Below, one piece after another: positions 61,396 to 64,000 of a stretch of DNA of 64,000 nucleotides (its first letter is position 1; every line of letters starts with the position of its first letter). The position numbers and the translations under genes are program-made. The notes under the pieces are model-generated. The model searched no databases. It was not told the origin of the DNA and saw only the letters and a program-made list of their open reading frames with translations. Location: assembly GCF_002286785.1 (NCBI RefSeq), contig NZ_MUJY01000090.1:1-64000 (forward strand). The letters are read 5' to 3'. The DNA is from Pseudomonas sp. PIC25 (GTDB lineage Bacteria; Pseudomonadota; Gammaproteobacteria; Pseudomonadales; Pseudomonadaceae).

Positions 61396-62307
61396 ATGCC
61401 CAAAAAGACGCCTCTGAGCCAAGTGAGCGATTTCGATCTGCGCTTGCTGCGGGTGTTCAAGACTGTGGCCGAATGCGGCAGCTTCGCGGCTGCCGAGGGG
61501 GCGCTGGGTATCAGCCGTTCGGCCATCAGCCTGCACATGAGCGACCTGGAGAAACGCCTCGGCATGCGTCTTTGTCAGCGGGGCCGGGCCGGTTTCGCCC
61601 TGACCGACGAAGGCCGGGAGGTGATGCGGGCGGGGGAGATGGTGCTGGTGGCCATCGAGAGCTTCCGCAGCGAGGTCAATCTCATGCACCAGCAGCTGCG
61701 CGGCGACCTCAACATCGGCATCGTCAACAACCTGGTGACCCAGCCCAGGATGCGCATCACCCGGGCGCTGAAAGCCCTGCGGGCGGAAGGGGCGGGTGTG
61801 AAGATCAATCTCAGCATGAGCACGCCGGGCGAAATCGAGCGCGGCCTGCTGGACGGGCGCCTGCACGTCGGCGCGCTGCCGTTGATCACGCCGTTGTCCG
61901 GCCTCGAATACAGCCTGCTCTACGAAGAGCGCTCGAACCTGTATTGCAGCCGCGAGCACTCGCTGTTCGCGCGGGCGGCCGAGGTCAGCAACGAAGACCT
62001 GAAGGCGGTGGATGCCGTGGTACCCAACTACCGCCTGACGGCCGAGGCGATCGGCCTGCACCAGTTGCTCAACTTCGCCGCCTCGGCCACGGACCGTGAA
62101 GGCATCGCCTTTCTCATCCTGACCGGCAGCTACATCGGTTTCCTGCCGGATCACTATGCGGCGGCCTGGGTCGAGAAGGGCTTGATGGCGCCCCTTGGGC
62201 CGGATCGCCTGTTCTTCGACGCCAAGCTGGCCATCGCGACCCGCAAGGGCCGCCGGCAGAATCTGATCCTGGAACGTTTTCTCGACGCTCTGGAACGCAC
62301 GCGCTAG
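61396..62307 (+). CDS. LysR-family regulator
   Basis: 303 residues. The winged helix reads FDLRLLRVFKTVAECGSFAAAEGALGISRSAISLHMSDLEKRL, and the effector domain begins near 90 (LRGDLNIGIVNNLVTQP). It precedes an amino-acid-type ABC transporter on the same strand and is the likely regulator of it. The AT-rich stretch before the ATG may hold its own operator. Confidence 0.88.
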   Translation: MPKKTPLSQVSDFDLRLLRVFKTVAECGSFAAAEGALGISRSAISLHMSDLEKRLGMRLCQRGRAGFALTDEGREVMRAGEMVLVAIESFRSEVNLMHQQLRGDLNIGIVNNLVTQPRMRITRALKALRAEGAGVKINLSMSTPGEIERGLLDGRLHVGALPLITPLSGLEYSLLYEERSNLYCSREHSLFARAAEVSNEDLKAVDAVVPNYRLTAEAIGLHQLLNFAASATDREGIAFLILTGSYIGFLPDHYAAAWVEKGLMAPLGPDRLFFDAKLAIATRKGRRQNLILERFLDALERTR

Positions 62308-62398
62308 CTCTCTTTCCCTCCCGTTTCCGCAACGGTCGGCCGGTCACTGGACCTGCCGACCCGTTGGTCATCGTCCGGAAAAAAATCGCATCGACATG

Positions 62399-62428
62399 TT
62401 GACAGTCTGTTTTGTCTGGTCCTAGTCT
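62399..62428 (+). promoter_or_regulatory. Probable sigma-70 promoter of the binding-protein gene
   Basis: TTGACA (62399-62404) and TAGTCT (62423-62428) are separated by 18 bases, 92 bases before the start of the binding-protein gene. The -35 is perfect and the -10 weak, as for an activator-dependent promoter. Confidence 0.5.
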
Positions 62429-62519
62429 GCATGCAGCGCTGCACACAAGACGGCACGCAAAAGCGCAAAATCGAAAGCTTGTACTTCTGCCTACAAAAAC
62501 AACTACGGTGAGGTTCAAA

Positions 62520-63365
62520 ATGGCTAGGTTCTTTTCCCGCTCTATCCGCAATGTGATCGCTTGCGCCACGGCACTCGGTGCCTTGCTCTCCCAGGCCCCC
62601 GCCCAGGCGGCCGAAACGCAGATCTGGAAAGACATCCAAAGCGCCGGTGTGCTGCGCTGCGGGGCGGCCGTGGCGGCTCCCTACGTCATGCGTGACGTCG
62701 CGACCGGCCAGTACAGCGGCTATTTCGTGGACTTGTGTCGCGACTTCGGCGAGAAGGTGCTGAAGGTCAAGGTCGAATTCGTCGACACCAACTGGGACAA
62801 CCTGGTGGCGGGCCTGCAGAGCGGCAAGTGGGACCTGGCCATGGCTCTCAACCAGACACCGGAGCGGGCCCTGGCAGTGTCCTTCTCGGCTCCGGCGACT
62901 GACTACCAAGTGTCCCTGCTGGTCAACAAGGACAACCCGAAGTTCAGCGGCGCCGGCAACAGCGTGGCCGATTACGACAAGGAAGGCGTCACCTTCGCCG
63001 TGATGTCCGGCACGGCGCAGGACAAGGCGATCTCCGCCGTGGTCAAGAAGGGCAAGATCATGCGCCTGCCCGGCATGGATGAGACCCGCCTGGCGGTGAT
63101 GTCCCGTCGCGCCGATGTGCTGGTCGATGCCAGCGATACCAACCACCTCTTCGCCGTGGCCAACCCCGACTGGGCCAAGGAAGTCCTGCCCGAGCCGGCG
63201 CTCGCCAAGCAGGGTGTGGCCTTCGGCCTGCGCCGCGACGCCAGTGCCGCCGACCTGCAGGTGCTGAACATCTACGTCACCCAGCGCCGCGAGACCGGCG
63301 AGATCGACGCCCTGGTCGACAAGGCCTCCCGGCAGGCCAACGCCGTCGAAAAATCCGCCCAGTGA
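62520..63365 (+). CDS. Amino-acid-type ABC transporter substrate-binding protein
   Basis: 281 residues. A signal peptide ends at APAQAAET (about 29). The type II binding fold follows, with GQYSGYFVDLCRDFGEKVL (about 63-81), NWDNLVAGLQSGKWDLAM and a paired SFSAPATDYQVSLLVNK. These resemble polar amino acid binding proteins. The ligand is not inferable. It is followed by a hairpin and the ATPase gene. Confidence 0.85.
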   Translation: MARFFSRSIRNVIACATALGALLSQAPAQAAETQIWKDIQSAGVLRCGAAVAAPYVMRDVATGQYSGYFVDLCRDFGEKVLKVKVEFVDTNWDNLVAGLQSGKWDLAMALNQTPERALAVSFSAPATDYQVSLLVNKDNPKFSGAGNSVADYDKEGVTFAVMSGTAQDKAISAVVKKGKIMRLPGMDETRLAVMSRRADVLVDASDTNHLFAVANPDWAKEVLPEPALAKQGVAFGLRRDASAADLQVLNIYVTQRRETGEIDALVDKASRQANAVEKSAQ

Positions 63366-63380
63366 TCTCTCGTTGACCCC

Positions 63381-63403
63381 GAGGGCTCCGCTTCGGAGCC
63401 CTC
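63381..63403 (+). other. Intercistronic hairpin without a T-run
   Basis: GAGGGCTCCG-CTT-CGGAGCCCTC is a perfect 10-bp stem between the binding-protein and ATPase genes. With no T-run it is likely an RNA-stabilising element that keeps the binding-protein message abundant. Confidence 0.65.
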
Positions 63404-63418
63404 CCGGAGAAGCTCCTT

Positions 63419-64000
63419 ATGAAAGTTCCCTATCTGGTGGCCGCCCAGCCACAGCCTGCGCTCGCTCCCGATTCGGCTACCGACCACTTCATCCAGCTGC
63501 GCAACGTCTGCAAATCCTACGGCGAGCAGCTGGTGGTGATGGACAACCTGAACCTGGACATGCGTGCCGACGATCGCCTGGTGATCATCGGCCCGAGCGG
63601 TAGCGGCAAGAGTTCGCTGCTGCGCGTGCTGATGGGCTTGGAAGGCATACAGGGCGGGACCATCCACTTCCAGGGCAAGCCGTACATCAACGGTGCCACC
63701 GTGCGCGGCAAGCCCCTGGACGAAAACCTGCGCACCCGGATCGGCATGGTGTTCCAGCACTACACACTGTTCCCGCATCTGTCGGTGTTGAGCAATCTGA
63801 TCCTGGCGCCGACCAAGGTGCATGGCCTGTCCAAGGCCGAGGCCACCGAGCGGGCGCGGATGTACCTGGTGCGCCTGGGCCTGGAAAGCAAGCTGAACGC
63901 CTATCCCAGCCAGCTCTCCGGCGGCCAGAAGCAGCGCGTCGCCATCGCCCGCGCGCTGATGCTCGAGCCCAAGCTGATGCTGTTCGATGAAGTGACTTCG
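63419..64000 (+). CDS. Amino-acid-type ABC transporter ATPase (partial, runs off the window)
   Basis: 194 codons are visible. A short extension (about 25 residues) precedes [20 protein letters not shown]. Walker A is GPSGSGKSS near residue 60, the Q-loop [11 protein letters not shown] near 113-123, the signature [15 protein letters not shown] near 166-180 and the Walker B start LMLFDE at the edge. The [15 protein letters not shown] form is that of GlnQ-type ATPases. CGGAGAAGCTCCTT precedes the ATG. The permease genes presumably follow outside the window. Confidence 0.9.
   Translation, partial: MKVPYLVAAQPQPALAPDSATDHFIQLRNVCKSYGEQLVVMDNLNLDMRADDRLVIIGPSGSGKSSLLRVLMGLEGIQGGTIHFQGKPYINGATVRGKPLDENLRTRIGMVFQHYTLFPHLSVLSNLILAPTKVHGLSKAEATERARMYLVRLGLESKLNAYPSQLSGGQKQRVAIARALMLEPKLMLFDEVTS

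Overview
The window is GC-rich chromosomal DNA from a Pseudomonas-type gammaproteobacterium. The evidence is the sulfonate cluster lsfA-ssuEADCBF, an AcoR/acoXABC/butanediol dehydrogenase locus, uvrB next to an aromatic-type aminotransferase and tRNA-Asn, OprD and MipA porins, many REP-like palindromes, and an Anr-type box. The exact species cannot be read from the sequence.

Layout. 1-100 is the 3' end of an ISL3-type insertion sequence. 180-5696 (minus) is a sulfur-starvation block: LsfA peroxiredoxin, then SsuE, SsuA, SsuD, SsuC, SsuB and SsuF. 5841-9204 (minus) is a copper block: P-type ATPase, DUF2933 protein, Met-rich periplasmic protein and a small His/Cys protein, with a perfect Anr/FNR-type box just upstream. 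9391-17457 is acetoin/2,3-butanediol catabolism: divergent acoR and acoXABC-bdh, with a visible sigma-54 promoter and paired AcoR-type palindromes. 17805-29773 holds housekeeping and accessory genes: a ferric-reductase-like flavoprotein, a cupin, an NTF2-like protein, a Cys-rich unknown, a MerR-controlled DUF2938/flavodoxin/DUF2798 operon, and a molybdenum hydroxylase with an XdhC factor. uvrB, the aminotransferase and tRNA-Asn follow.

33451-54590 is a genomic island of about 21 kb inserted at the 3' end of tRNA-Asn. It is bounded by a perfect 20-bp direct repeat of the tRNA end, and the tRNA's apparent original terminator now lies 21 kb away. The left part carries an RNA-repair cassette (HD-Pnk-like end-healing enzyme plus ATP-dependent RNA ligase) and decayed integrative-conjugative-element pieces (tyrosine recombinase, RAQPRD gene, DUF4400-type gene). 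The right part is a catabolic module. It has a secreted lipase, an AbrB-type permease, a helix-turn-helix/citrate-synthase fusion protein, a CitMHS transporter, an OprD porin, a 2-hydroxyacid dehydrogenase, an AtuA-like/DUF4387 pair, an MmgE/PrpD protein, an esterase, a LysR regulator, LeuC/LeuD paralogues and a MipA protein. I infer that it takes up and breaks down an esterified di- or tricarboxylic acid; the substrate is unknown.

54807-64000 returns to the chromosome: thioesterase-like protein, GlxA/AraC regulator, methyltransferase, a PP2C/Ser-Thr kinase/FHA signalling operon without type VI secretion genes beside it, a structured intergenic region that may encode a small RNA, and a LysR-linked amino-acid-type ABC transporter cut by the window end.
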